The notes under the pieces: generated by a model
Told to the model about the DNA's origin: nothing
The model's database searches: none
Seen by the model: the letters and a program-made list of their open reading frames with translations, nothing else
Translations under genes and position numbers: made by a program
Shown: positions 8,723-16,935 of the stretch, piece after piece
How the letters are laid out: every line of letters starts with the position of its first letter
Position numbering within the stretch: position 1 is the stretch's first letter
Assembly (NCBI GenBank): GCA_014323545.1
Contig: CP058647.1
Span: 3,202,001-3,266,000 of the forward strand
Direction of reading: 5' to 3'
DNA length: 64,000 nucleotides
DNA from: Hyphobacterium sp. CCMP332
Lineage (GTDB): Bacteria > Bacteroidota > Bacteroidia > Cytophagales > CCMP332

Positions 8723-9688
8723 ATGAGCGTACTGGTATATGTAGAAAGTGAAGAAGGAAAAATTAAAAAATCGAGCAGGGAGGCCGTAAGCTTTGCTAAA
8801 GCGCTTGCTGATAAATTTAATGACAGCGTAACTGCTGTAGCACTTGGAACGATAGATGCTGCCGAATTGAGTGGCTTAGGAAAAAACGGAGCGAGGAAAG
8901 TACTCCACGATTCCGAATCAGAATTTGATAAAGGAAGAATATCGCCGGTTGCATCTGCTTTAGCCAAGGCAAGCGAGCAGGAGTCTGCAAGTATAGTAGT
9001 GTTACCTAAATCGTCATTGTCCGATGCTGCTGCCGCCAAGCTATCGGTTAAGATTTCAGCTGCATTGGGGACAAATTTGGTTGAATTACCAGACACCTCT
9101 GATGGTTTTAAAATCAAGAGAAGCATTTTTACCGGTAAAGCATTTAAGTTTGAAAGACTACTGGCCGACAAAAAGGTTTTGACACTAAAAAAAGGAGCTG
9201 CAGAAATAATGGAAACTGGATCTGAAGCACAGGTCGAATCCTTTACTTCAGGAATTTCAGATGCGGATAAGGACATTGCTATTTTAGAAACTGAAAAAGC
9301 TGAAGGTGATATTTTATTACCAGAAGCTGAATTGGTAGTAAGCGGTGGAAGAGGTATGAAAGGACCAGAAAACTGGGGAATGCTGGAAGATCTTGCAAAA
9401 ACATTGGGTGCAGCAACCGGTTGTTCCAAGCCTGTTTCTGACATGGAATGGAGACCTCATCACGAACATGTGGGACAAACAGGCGTGAAAGTAAGTCCTG
9501 ATTTATACATTGCGGTTGGAATTTCGGGAGCAATACAGCATCTTGCCGGTGTCAATTCATCAAAAAATATTGTTGTTATCAATAAAGATTCAGAAGCTCC
9601 TTTTTTTAAAGCAGCAGATTACGGCATAGTTGGCGATGCCTTTGAAGTAATACCTAAATTAACAGAAGCAATTAAAGCAGCTAAATAA
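8723..9688 (+). CDS. etfA: Electron transfer flavoprotein alpha subunit
   Basis: Larger ETF subunit that carries FAD. The N-domain starts MSVLVYVESEEGKIKKSS. The FAD-binding C-domain contains LVVSGGRGMKGPENW, GAATGCSKPVSD, HEHVGQTGVKVSPDLYIAVG and ISGAIQHLAG, in the normal order. Length is 321 residues. It lies one base after etfB and six bases before the nuclease-domain gene, forming a three-gene operon. Confidence 0.96.
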   Translation: MSVLVYVESEEGKIKKSSREAVSFAKALADKFNDSVTAVALGTIDAAELSGLGKNGARKVLHDSESEFDKGRISPVASALAKASEQESASIVVLPKSSLSDAAAAKLSVKISAALGTNLVELPDTSDGFKIKRSIFTGKAFKFERLLADKKVLTLKKGAAEIMETGSEAQVESFTSGISDADKDIAILETEKAEGDILLPEAELVVSGGRGMKGPENWGMLEDLAKTLGAATGCSKPVSDMEWRPHHEHVGQTGVKVSPDLYIAVGISGAIQHLAGVNSSKNIVVINKDSEAPFFKAADYGIVGDAFEVIPKLTEAIKAAK

Positions 9689-9694
9689 TAGGAT

Positions 9695-10300
9695 TTGAAG
9701 CGGATTAAGCTCGAGATTATCGGACTGTCTTCCAGTCATACCCATACAGGATCATTTGCATTGGTGTTGGGCGAGGAGAGCGGCAAAAGGCGTCTTCCGA
9801 TTATAATTGGAATGTTTGAGGCACAGGCAATCGCCATTGAAATTGAAAAAATTGTGCCCAACCGTCCGATGACTCATGATCTTTTTAAAAGTTTTGCAAA
9901 GGATTTTAATTACACCATTAAAGAAATCGTAATTTCTGACCTGAGTGAAGGCGTTTTCTTTGCCAAAATTGTATGCGGTAACGGTGAGAAAGAAGTGGAA
10001 ATTGATTCTCGTCCTTCGGATGCTATTGCCATAGGATTGCGATTTAATGTTCCGATTTACACCTTCGACAAAATACTCGATGAAGCCGGCGTTATTATGG
10101 ATGAAGGCGAGGAAATAACTTCTGAAATTAAGGAAGTGGTCAGTGCCGAAGCCGATGAGCCAAGAAAATCCTTACCATTCACCGATAAGCTTAAAAAAAT
10201 GTCAGTGGCAGAATTGGAGAAAAAATTAGCCGAAGCATTGAAAAAAGAAGATTACGAAAAGGCAGCACAAATTCGCGACGAATTAAATAAGCGGTCATAA
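9695..10300 (+). CDS. Bifunctional nuclease family (DUF151) protein with C-terminal UVR motif
   Basis: The first ~130 residues are a BFN/DUF151 domain: LGLSSSHT-like opening (IIGLSSSHTHTGSFALVLGE), LPIIIGMFEAQAIA, RPMTHDLFKSF and SRPSDAIAIGLRF. Plant and mycobacterial relatives have DNase/RNase activity. The C-terminal ~35 residues form a UvrB/UvrC-type interaction motif (KKMSVAELEKKLAEALKKED followed by YEKAAQIRDEL). It starts at TTG, six bases after etfA; no in-frame ATG is suitably placed. This fusion beside etfBA recurs in Bacteroidota as far as I recall, which would make it a conserved operon, although a metabolic link is not obvious. Confidence 0.85.
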   Translation: MKRIKLEIIGLSSSHTHTGSFALVLGEESGKRRLPIIIGMFEAQAIAIEIEKIVPNRPMTHDLFKSFAKDFNYTIKEIVISDLSEGVFFAKIVCGNGEKEVEIDSRPSDAIAIGLRFNVPIYTFDKILDEAGVIMDEGEEITSEIKEVVSAEADEPRKSLPFTDKLKKMSVAELEKKLAEALKKEDYEKAAQIRDELNKRS

Positions 10301-10321
10301 ATTGAATTAAATTATATTCGT

Positions 10322-10350
10322 GCCATTGAATCTATTCAATGGCTTTTTTT
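10322..10350 (+). terminator. Rho-independent terminator abutting the nupC start
   Basis: A perfect nine-base stem (GCCATTGAA at 10322-10330 with TTCAATGGC at 10335-10343, loop TCTA) is followed by seven T. It ends the etfBA operon. The ATG of the transporter starts at the next base (10351), and an alternative ATG at 10339 is inside the stem. Confidence 0.85.
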
Positions 10351-11661
10351 ATGGAAATACTAAGAGGCTTATTTGGCATTATTGTTCTTCTCGGGATCGC
10401 ATTTTTATTTTCTGTCAATCGAAAAAAAATCGATTGGAGACTGGTAGGAATAGGTGTGTTTTTACAGGTGACCTTTGGTTTTCTGGTTACCAATGTGCCC
10501 GCAATAAGGGATATGTTTTATATAATAAGTAAGGGTTTTGTCACGCTTCTTAGTTTTTCAGAGGATGGTGCAGAATTTTTATTCGGTGACTTGGCCAGAA
10601 ACTCTGATGCCAATCCTGAATTAAGACATGGCCTCGGCTTTATTTTTGCATTTCAGGTATTACCTACAGTCATCTTTTTTTCTACGGTTTCAGCAGGGCT
10701 TTATTATCTCGGTGTACTTCAAAAGGTTGTATTTGGAATAGCCTGGATCATGGCTAAAACCATGCGTTTATCAGGCCCAGAGAGTTTATCCGCTGCAGGG
10801 AATATATTTTTGGGACAAACAGAAGCGCCATTGCTCGTTCGCCCATTCGTTTCAAAAATGACCAAATCAGAAATTATGTGTCTAATGACAGGGGGCATGG
10901 CCACAATAGCAGGAGGTGTGCTCGCTGCATATGTTTCATTTCTAGGTGGCCCTGATCCTGTTGAAAAGGCAAAATTTGCCAGTTTTTTATTAAGTGCCTC
11001 CATCATGAACGCACCTGCTGGGATTGTAATTTCAAAAATGCTAATCCCTGAAACAAAGGATATTGAGAAGGAGGATCTGAGTGTCAATAAAGACAAGATA
11101 GGAGTAAACCTTATCGATGCTCTGGCCAATGGTGCCAGCGATGGCGTTAAACTTGCACTAAACATAGGCGGAATGCTATTGGCATTTATCGCAATAATAT
11201 ATCTGCTCAATTATATATTTAGCAATCTTATTGGTAACTGGATTGGCGTCAATGCATTAATTATCACATCAACTAACGGTTTATTTGATGGTCTTACTTT
11301 GCAATATATCCTGGGGCAGGCATTTCGCCCACTTGCATTTATAATGGGAGTGCCATGGGCTGATTCACTTGCTGTAGGTAGTCTTCTAGGTCAAAAAACA
11401 GTTATCAACGAATTTGTTGCTTACCTTGATCTATCCGCTTTAAAATCCGAAGGTGCCTTAAGTCCGAAGGCCATAGTAATAAGCACATTCGCATTATGCG
11501 GATTTAGTAATTTCAGTTCAATAGCCATTCAAATAGGAGGAATAGGCGCCATGGCACCAAATCAGCAATCAACCTTGTCTGAATTGGGAATGAAGGCCCT
11601 ACTCGGTGCAACCATTGCCTGTATGATGACAGGCACTATAGCCGGTGCATTTGTAATATAA
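10351..11661 (+). CDS. Concentrative nucleoside transporter (NupC/CNT family)
   Basis: Inner-membrane symporter importing nucleosides with protons or sodium. The protein has about ten hydrophobic segments and the family signatures GHGLGFIFAFQVLPTVIFFS-like (residues LGFIFAFQVLPTVIFFSTVS), LFLGQTEAPLLVRPF in the form NIFLGQTEAPLLVRPF, MTGGMATIAGGVLAAYVSFL and FALCGFSNFSSIAIQIGGI. Length is about 436 residues. The start is placed at ATG 10351 because the upstream ATG at 10339 falls inside the terminator stem. How it is transcribed is unclear, because the terminator leaves no room for a separate leader; read-through past the hairpin or a leaderless start are the options. Confidence 0.93.
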   Translation: MEILRGLFGIIVLLGIAFLFSVNRKKIDWRLVGIGVFLQVTFGFLVTNVPAIRDMFYIISKGFVTLLSFSEDGAEFLFGDLARNSDANPELRHGLGFIFAFQVLPTVIFFSTVSAGLYYLGVLQKVVFGIAWIMAKTMRLSGPESLSAAGNIFLGQTEAPLLVRPFVSKMTKSEIMCLMTGGMATIAGGVLAAYVSFLGGPDPVEKAKFASFLLSASIMNAPAGIVISKMLIPETKDIEKEDLSVNKDKIGVNLIDALANGASDGVKLALNIGGMLLAFIAIIYLLNYIFSNLIGNWIGVNALIITSTNGLFDGLTLQYILGQAFRPLAFIMGVPWADSLAVGSLLGQKTVINEFVAYLDLSALKSEGALSPKAIVISTFALCGFSNFSSIAIQIGGIGAMAPNQQSTLSELGMKALLGATIACMMTGTIAGAFVI

Positions 11662-11699
11662 AAAAAGCCCTTCCGAAAATCAGAAGGGCCATTTATTTA
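11661..11699. terminator. Bidirectional terminator between nupC and gltA
   Basis: GCCCTTC (11667-11673) pairs with GAAGGGC (11683-11689) around a nine-base loop, flanked by six A on the left and an AT-rich T-run on the right, so it can serve both convergent genes. Confidence 0.75.
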
Positions 11700-11714
11700 T
11701 TCTCTAAGAGAAAT

Positions 11715-13001
11715 TTAACGCTTGTCTAAAGGAACATAATTCCTTTCGTTTTCACCGATGTAAATTTGTCTAGGTCTGCCAATCGGTTCGTTATTTTCTC
11801 TCATTTCTTTCCACTGCGCTATCCATCCGGGTAATCTTCCCAATGTGAACATCACGGTAAACATTTCCGTTGGGATGCCCATGGCACGGTAAATAATTCC
11901 TGAATAGAAGTCAACATTTGGATAGAGATTTCTTTCTACAAAATATTCATCTTTCAAAGCAACTTCTTCAAGCTGTTTGGCAATATCAAGAGAGGGATCA
12001 TCAACGCCTAGAGCATCCAGCACCTGGTCAGCCGCTTTTTTAATAATTTTTGCACGTGGGTCAAAGTTTTTGTAAACCCTGTGACCAAATCCCATCAATC
12101 TGAACGGATCATTTTTATCCTTGGCTTTGGCTACAAACTTGGCCACATCGCCACCGTTATTTTTAATCTCTTCAAGCATTTCAATCACTGCCTGGTTTGC
12201 TCCACCATGCAAAGGTCCCCAAAGAGCGCTTATACCTCCGGCAATCGCCGTGTACAGACTAGTGTGCGAAGAACCGACAATTCGAACTGTTGAGGTAGAA
12301 CAGTTTTGCTCGTGATCTGCATGAAGAATCAATAACTTATTCAAGGCATCCGCCAAAACCGGATCGACCTTATAATCTTCCGCAGGAAGTCCGAACATCA
12401 TGTAAAGGAAGTTCGAGCAATAGTCCAGATCGTTCCTTGGGTAATTGACCGGATGTCCCATTTCATTTTTAAATGCCCATGCGGAAATGGTTGGAATTTT
12501 TGCCAGCAAACGGATTATTGTCAGGTCAATTTCAGCTGGAGAGCGATTTGGGTCAATACTTTTAGGATAAAAGGCTGTTAAACTGCTTACCAGTGAAGAC
12601 AAAACACCCATTGGATGTGACCTTGATGGAAATCCATCAAAAATCTTCTTGGTATCTTCATGCACCAAAGTATGCTCAGTTACCTTTCTTTTAAATTTCT
12701 GATACACCTCTTTGCTCGGTAATTCACCGTGAATTAAAAGATAGGCCACTTCAAGAAATTCCGATTTTTCAGCCAATTGTTCAATGGGATAGCCTCTATA
12801 TCTGAGAATTCCTTTTTCCCCATCCAAAAATGTAATTGAACTTTGGGTTGATCCTGTATTTTTAAAACCGGTGTCCAGAGTAATGTACCCTGTTTCCGTC
12901 CTTAATTTAGCGATATCAATGGCTTTTTCACCTTCAGATCCGGTAATTATTGGAAGTTTATGGGATTTGCCGTCTAAGATTATTTCTGCGAATTCTGACA
13001 T
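11715..13001 (-). CDS. gltA: Citrate synthase
   Basis: Condenses acetyl-CoA and oxaloacetate to start the TCA cycle. It has 428 residues, the type II (hexameric-type) length. Key stretches are GYITLDTGFKNTGS, LHADHEQNCSTSTVR (His of the active site), ALWGPLHGGANQAVIEML (second His) and LMGFGHRVYKNFDPRA (His and catalytic-region residues), with the catalytic Asp near YPNVDFYSGIIYRAMG. It is monocistronic, with a promoter candidate upstream. Confidence 0.97.
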   Translation of the reverse strand: MSEFAEIILDGKSHKLPIITGSEGEKAIDIAKLRTETGYITLDTGFKNTGSTQSSITFLDGEKGILRYRGYPIEQLAEKSEFLEVAYLLIHGELPSKEVYQKFKRKVTEHTLVHEDTKKIFDGFPSRSHPMGVLSSLVSSLTAFYPKSIDPNRSPAEIDLTIIRLLAKIPTISAWAFKNEMGHPVNYPRNDLDYCSNFLYMMFGLPAEDYKVDPVLADALNKLLILHADHEQNCSTSTVRIVGSSHTSLYTAIAGGISALWGPLHGGANQAVIEMLEEIKNNGGDVAKFVAKAKDKNDPFRLMGFGHRVYKNFDPRAKIIKKAADQVLDALGVDDPSLDIAKQLEEVALKDEYFVERNLYPNVDFYSGIIYRAMGIPTEMFTVMFTLGRLPGWIAQWKEMRENNEPIGRPRQIYIGENERNYVPLDKR

Positions 13002-13048
13002 AGGATTTCAAGCGTTTACTTTAGGTGTACTTCTTTCAAAAATGTTTT

Positions 13049-13079
13049 CAAAATAACAATACGGGTGGTATTATTCAAA
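13049..13079 (-). promoter_or_regulatory. Candidate gltA promoter (TTTG-19-TTATTTTG)
   Basis: On the minus strand TTTG (complement of 13076-13079) is followed by 19 bases and TTATTTTG (complement of 13049-13056), one base off the -7 consensus. The leader would be about 40 bases. Confidence 0.5.
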
Positions 13080-13081
13080 AT

Positions 13082-13903
13082 TTAATTATTACCTAAAATT
13101 AAAGGCAACCCTTCATCTCCACCACCAATTACAACAATTTTAGAATTTGGGGATTTAGACAACTCCAGAGTCGCTTCTATTCCTCTCATTTTCAATAGTT
13201 TATCCGTTAAACTACTGTTTACTATATTGTTGGCCAGGGCTTCACCCTTGGCAGCAATTTCTTTTCGTTCAGCCTCACTTTTTTCTTTGTTCAATCGAAA
13301 CTGATAGGCCAGAGCTTCCTGTTCCTGTTTAAGTTTGTTTTCAATGGCTTCCTTGATTTGAGGAGGAAGGTTAATTGAACGGATAAGCAAGGCATTCATT
13401 TGAATATTGTTCTTGGGACTTGCAAGAATTTCAGTAGTCACATTAATGATGGTTTCTTCCACCTCTGCTCTTTTAGTACTATAAATTTCTTCGGCTGTGA
13501 ATCGACCCATAACTTTCCTAACAGAGGATCTGACTTCTGGAATAACTAATGTATTTACATAATTATCACCAAAACTTTCATGAAGTATGCCTATATATTT
13601 ATAATATGGGTTGAATCTAATTGAGACATCCACACTAATAGATAACCCATTTTTGTCAAGGACATCCATCTTTTCATTGGCTATTTTTTCTTTTACATCA
13701 TAAACAAACAGAGTATTCCAGGGTGCGATTATGTGAAATCCGGGAATCAAAACGTTTTCTTTATCCAGACCTATTCCAAATTTTTTAAATACTACGCCTC
13801 TTTCACCCGGATTAAGCGTATAAAATATATTGGAAGAAAGGATAGTAACAAGAATCAAACTTATTACAACGATGATAATTAAGGATTGAAGTTTTTTATT
13901 CAT
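13082..13903 (-). CDS. SPFH/prohibitin-family membrane protein
   Basis: A 273-residue protein anchored by one N-terminal membrane helix (LQSLIIIVVISLILVTILSS), followed by an SPFH/Band-7 domain (LNPGERGVVFKKFG, NVLIPGFHIIAPWNTLFVYD, SVDVSIRFNPYY, VRSSVRKVMGRFTAEEIYS) and a Glu/Lys-rich helical region (EAIENKLKQEQEALAYQFRL) that drives oligomer formation. Prohibitin-like proteins organise membrane microdomains and modulate proteases such as FtsH. The start is ATG 13903; an in-frame TTG lies seven codons upstream. No FtsH or NfeD partner is next to it. Confidence 0.9.
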   Translation of the reverse strand: MNKKLQSLIIIVVISLILVTILSSNIFYTLNPGERGVVFKKFGIGLDKENVLIPGFHIIAPWNTLFVYDVKEKIANEKMDVLDKNGLSISVDVSIRFNPYYKYIGILHESFGDNYVNTLVIPEVRSSVRKVMGRFTAEEIYSTKRAEVEETIINVTTEILASPKNNIQMNALLIRSINLPPQIKEAIENKLKQEQEALAYQFRLNKEKSEAERKEIAAKGEALANNIVNSSLTDKLLKMRGIEATLELSKSPNSKIVVIGGGDEGLPLILGNN

Positions 13904-13980
13904 GAGGATTGATATTTCCTGCAAATATATGGTTCTATTTGCAAAGGGCTTAGCTTATTCAATAAAGAAAGAGATTAATT

Positions 13981-15081
13981 TCATTTATTGACACAGGCTA
14001 TTTTTAAAGTGCGCTCAGCTTCTGCAACACCCATGTTTTTGGCTTTTTCCAAATAAGCGCAGCCTTCGAATTTCCCAAAAGAATTGATCATCACATAGCC
14101 GAGATAATAATTGGACCACCCGAACTCTGGATTTAAACTAACCGATGATTCAAAATCATTCATGGCTTTATACATATCGCCTTTCTCCATATTTGCTTTT
14201 CCTGCATAAAAAAAACCCAGTGGATCGTCTTTGATATTGGCGGTATAAGTATTCAAATCACTTGCTGCCTTTTCAAATTCCAATTGTTCAAGGAAAACAA
14301 GGCCTCTGTTGAAATAGGCATTCCAATAGCTGCTATCCATGGCAATGGCAGCATTGAAAGCTTCTATTGCTTCTTCGGGTATGCGTTGATTAAGATATAA
14401 AAAACCGAGTGCAAATTGAATATTGGGATCTTCCTTGTCCAATTCCGAGGCTTTTTTAAAATCATTGAGTGCAGAAGGCATATTTCCAATTTCCTGGAAC
14501 ATTAGGGCGCGATTGAAAAAATAGCTGGCTTTATTGGGATCGAATTTTATGGCTTTGTTATAGGCTTCTATTGCTTTAGCTTTTTCATTCAATGCCCCGT
14601 AACTTATCCCCATATTGTAGTGAACAGCGGCATAACCGTTATCAAGAAGAAGTGCTTTTTCATAAACCTCAAGAGCATTTTTTTGATTACCCACCAGTGT
14701 AAAACATTTTCCCAGATTCAATAATGCCTTTTTGTTTTTATCGTTTAATGCCAAGGATTTTTCAAAATCATTAATGGCTTCTTCAAGTTCATTAACTTTC
14801 ATTAAAGCATAACCTCTGTTGTAATAGGCAGTCGCATTATTTGGATTCAGATTAATGGATTTGCTAAAAGATAAAATTCCCTCCTTGTAATTTTGGTATA
14901 ATAAACTCTGAGTGATCCCTTTTTTAAAATAGGCATTGGCCAGACTTATCGAATCTTCCTTCGGAATTTGCTTGGGAGGCTCCTCTACCTTGGTTTCAAT
15001 TTTTATTGGATCATTTTGAGCCCAAAGATTTAAAGCGCATCCCATCAAAACAATGGATAATATGAGTTTGTAGTTGCCCAA
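13981..15081 (-). CDS. Exported TPR-repeat protein
   Basis: A 366-residue protein with a signal peptide (YKLILSIVLMGCALNLWAQ) and about eight tandem TPR units, for example NPNNATAYYNRGYALMKVNE and DNGYAAVHYNMGISYGALNE. The signal peptide only makes sense from TTG 15081, so that start is used. A Sel1-like final repeat (GCAYLEKAKNMGVAEAERTL) ends the protein. It probably acts as a periplasmic scaffold; its partner is unknown. It sits just downstream of the polyketide operon, with a 47-base gap, and could be read through from it. Confidence 0.82.
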   Translation of the reverse strand: MGNYKLILSIVLMGCALNLWAQNDPIKIETKVEEPPKQIPKEDSISLANAYFKKGITQSLLYQNYKEGILSFSKSINLNPNNATAYYNRGYALMKVNELEEAINDFEKSLALNDKNKKALLNLGKCFTLVGNQKNALEVYEKALLLDNGYAAVHYNMGISYGALNEKAKAIEAYNKAIKFDPNKASYFFNRALMFQEIGNMPSALNDFKKASELDKEDPNIQFALGFLYLNQRIPEEAIEAFNAAIAMDSSYWNAYFNRGLVFLEQLEFEKAASDLNTYTANIKDDPLGFFYAGKANMEKGDMYKAMNDFESSVSLNPEFGWSNYYLGYVMINSFGKFEGCAYLEKAKNMGVAEAERTLKIACVNK

Positions 15082-15128
15082 ATTCTAATGCTATAATAAA
15101 CCAGTCCAAAGGTCTGGATTTATAAAAA

Positions 15129-15842
15129 CTAAAAATGTCCTATTTTATTCTTAAAGGCACTTACCTGCCATCGAAAGGCCCAGTTCCACACAATAGTAAC
15201 ATCTTTGAAACTTGTATTTACGAAAATTTTTCGGATTTCGTTTTTTTTAAATGCTCTTTTCACCGATAAAGGTGCATCGTGTTGTACCAAATAAGAGCCA
15301 TTCAATAACCTGGTAAGAAACCAGATTGAATAATAGGCCAGGGGATGGCGATGTAGATCATTGATTATAATCACATTGGCTTCAGAATCGGATATAAGAT
15401 TAATAATTTGACTTAATTCCTTATCACTGAAATGATGACAAAAAAGATTCATGGTAACAATATCTGCTTTTAAATCTTCTGAATTTGCTTCAAATATGTT
15501 TTTTCTGAGAAATGAAATATTGTCAAATTCTGAGCAGGATTTCGCCGCATAATCAATCATAAACTGATTGGCATCCAGGCCGGCAAATTCAATGTTTAAA
15601 TGATTTCGGTTCGCCCATTTGGCCATTTGTTTTAACATATCTCCGGCACCCGAGCCGATATCAATGAGCCTGTATTTTCGATCTTTCCTTAGTTTTAACT
15701 TTTTAAGTGCAGACAGAGTTACCTTATAGCCTCCCAAATAGCTATTCACCATTTCGAGCTCTCTAAGGTTTTGCTTTAAAGCATCGGATGCCAAATTGAG
15801 GTCATCCATTAATTCCTTTTGACTCGAACGCTGCTTAAACAT
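15129..15842 (-). CDS. SAM-dependent methyltransferase of the type III PKS locus
   Basis: A class I methyltransferase of 237 residues. Motif I is LIDIGSGAGDMLKQMAKW, the acidic motif II is FAGLDANQFMIDYA, and the post-I strand is ADIVTMNLFCHHF. The start overlaps the end of the polyketide synthase gene by eight bases, so the two are co-translated and the likely substrate is the PKS product (O- or C-methylation of a phenolic ring). Methyltransferases directly after type III PKS genes are common in bacterial phenolic-lipid and quinone loci; the exact position methylated cannot be read from sequence. Confidence 0.85.
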   Translation of the reverse strand: MFKQRSSQKELMDDLNLASDALKQNLRELEMVNSYLGGYKVTLSALKKLKLRKDRKYRLIDIGSGAGDMLKQMAKWANRNHLNIEFAGLDANQFMIDYAAKSCSEFDNISFLRKNIFEANSEDLKADIVTMNLFCHHFSDKELSQIINLISDSEANVIIINDLHRHPLAYYSIWFLTRLLNGSYLVQHDAPLSVKRAFKKNEIRKIFVNTSFKDVTIVWNWAFRWQVSAFKNKIGHF

Positions 15843-16923
15843 AGGCGAATTCCAATAATGCAGATTCCATTGTCAGACCGGGACCAAAAGCCATGCTAAG
15901 GATCTTTTCTTTGTTATTCGAATTATCGAGGCTCTCCATTAATCTTTTCAGCACAAAAATTACTGTCACTGATGACATATTGCCATAGTCACGTAAAATG
16001 TCATAAGAATGTTGAAGTGCGTTATTTTTTTTACCTATTTTTTTAGAAAGGGTATCCAATATGGCCCTGCCTCCCGGATGAATGGCAAAATGATCAACAG
16101 AGCTTTCCTTACCCATGTCCTTTTCTAATTGATCAAGTAATTGATCCATGCTGCCATTTAACAATTTTGGAATATAAGAGGAGAGTTTCATTTCAAATCC
16201 AAAGTCCCTGATATGCCAAGCCATATCGCTCAAACCTTCGGTAATTAATTCACAATAAAAAGATTCGTTCTTTATGTTTTTGCCTTTCATGGGTTGCGAT
16301 TGCACAATGCAGGCCGCGGAGCCATCTGCAAAAAGCGCATTGGATAAGAGAAAATCTTCGTCTAAATCTTTTTGAAAATGAATAGAGCATATTTCAACAC
16401 CCACCATTAAAACTTTTGCCTTTGGATCACTCTTGACAATTGAATCAGCGAGTTTTAATACGGTTAAACCTGCATAACAGCCCATAAAATTGACATTGAA
16501 TCGCTGAATATTAGGACTTAATCCCATGTGCCTTACCAGGTCGATATCCAGGCCCGGAGCATACATGCCTGTACAGCTAAATGTGATCAAATGCGTTATT
16601 TCCTTTACAGGAAAATCAATTTTTAGATCGTGAACAGATTTTTCAGCAAGGATCAAAGCCTCTTTTTCATAAATCTGCATGCGCTCTGAAGTGCTGAATA
16701 GCTTGTTTTCTTTTTTGTTAAAATGGAAATTCTTATCGCGCGTGAAGGAAGAAACTACGGTATATCTTTTGTCAATTTGTGTTTGTCGGTATAGTACTGA
16801 TAGTTTCCTTTCCAGCACTTTATCGGCCTTTAAGGTTGCAACCATAAACTTAAATGCATCTTCCTGACTTATGGCGTGTTCGGGATTTGCACAACCTATA
16901 TGCGTGATATAACTTTCGTTCAA
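15835..16923 (-). CDS. Type III polyketide synthase (chalcone/stilbene synthase family)
   Basis: Iteratively condenses malonyl-CoA onto a starter acyl-CoA without an acyl carrier. The catalytic triad is complete: Cys149 in NFMGCYAGLTVL, His282 in HFAIHPGGRAILD and Asn315 in RDYGNMSSVTVIF. Length is 362 residues, normal for the family. The only usable start in frame is TTG 16923. It begins a two-gene operon with the methyltransferase, and its start codon lies 12 bases from the ATG of the divergent prenyltransferase. Product class (alkylresorcinol, pyrone or naphthol) depends on starter and cyclisation and is not predictable here. Confidence 0.93.
   Translation of the reverse strand: MNESYITHIGCANPEHAISQEDAFKFMVATLKADKVLERKLSVLYRQTQIDKRYTVVSSFTRDKNFHFNKKENKLFSTSERMQIYEKEALILAEKSVHDLKIDFPVKEITHLITFSCTGMYAPGLDIDLVRHMGLSPNIQRFNVNFMGCYAGLTVLKLADSIVKSDPKAKVLMVGVEICSIHFQKDLDEDFLLSNALFADGSAACIVQSQPMKGKNIKNESFYCELITEGLSDMAWHIRDFGFEMKLSSYIPKLLNGSMDQLLDQLEKDMGKESSVDHFAIHPGGRAILDTLSKKIGKKNNALQHSYDILRDYGNMSSVTVIFVLKRLMESLDNSNNKEKILSMAFGPGLTMESALLEFAYV
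16886..16917 (+). promoter_or_regulatory. Candidate promoter of the UbiA-like gene inside the PKS coding region
   Basis: TTTG at 16886-16889, then 20 bases, then TAACTTTC at 16910-16917 (one base off TAnnTTTG). It is inside the first codons of the divergent PKS gene and about 20 bases before the prenyltransferase ATG. Confidence 0.45.
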
Positions 16924-16935
16924 TTTTTCAATTTT

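Noticed and set aside
8692-9444. A 250-codon Ser/Ala-rich frame on the minus strand over etfA
   Set aside because: It is antisense to a fully supported etfA gene and has low-complexity composition typical of shadow frames.
16876-16935. GTG start at 16876 for the UbiA-like protein
   Set aside because: It would overlap 48 bases of the divergent PKS gene and add residues out of keeping with the family; ATG 16936 begins right before the first helix.
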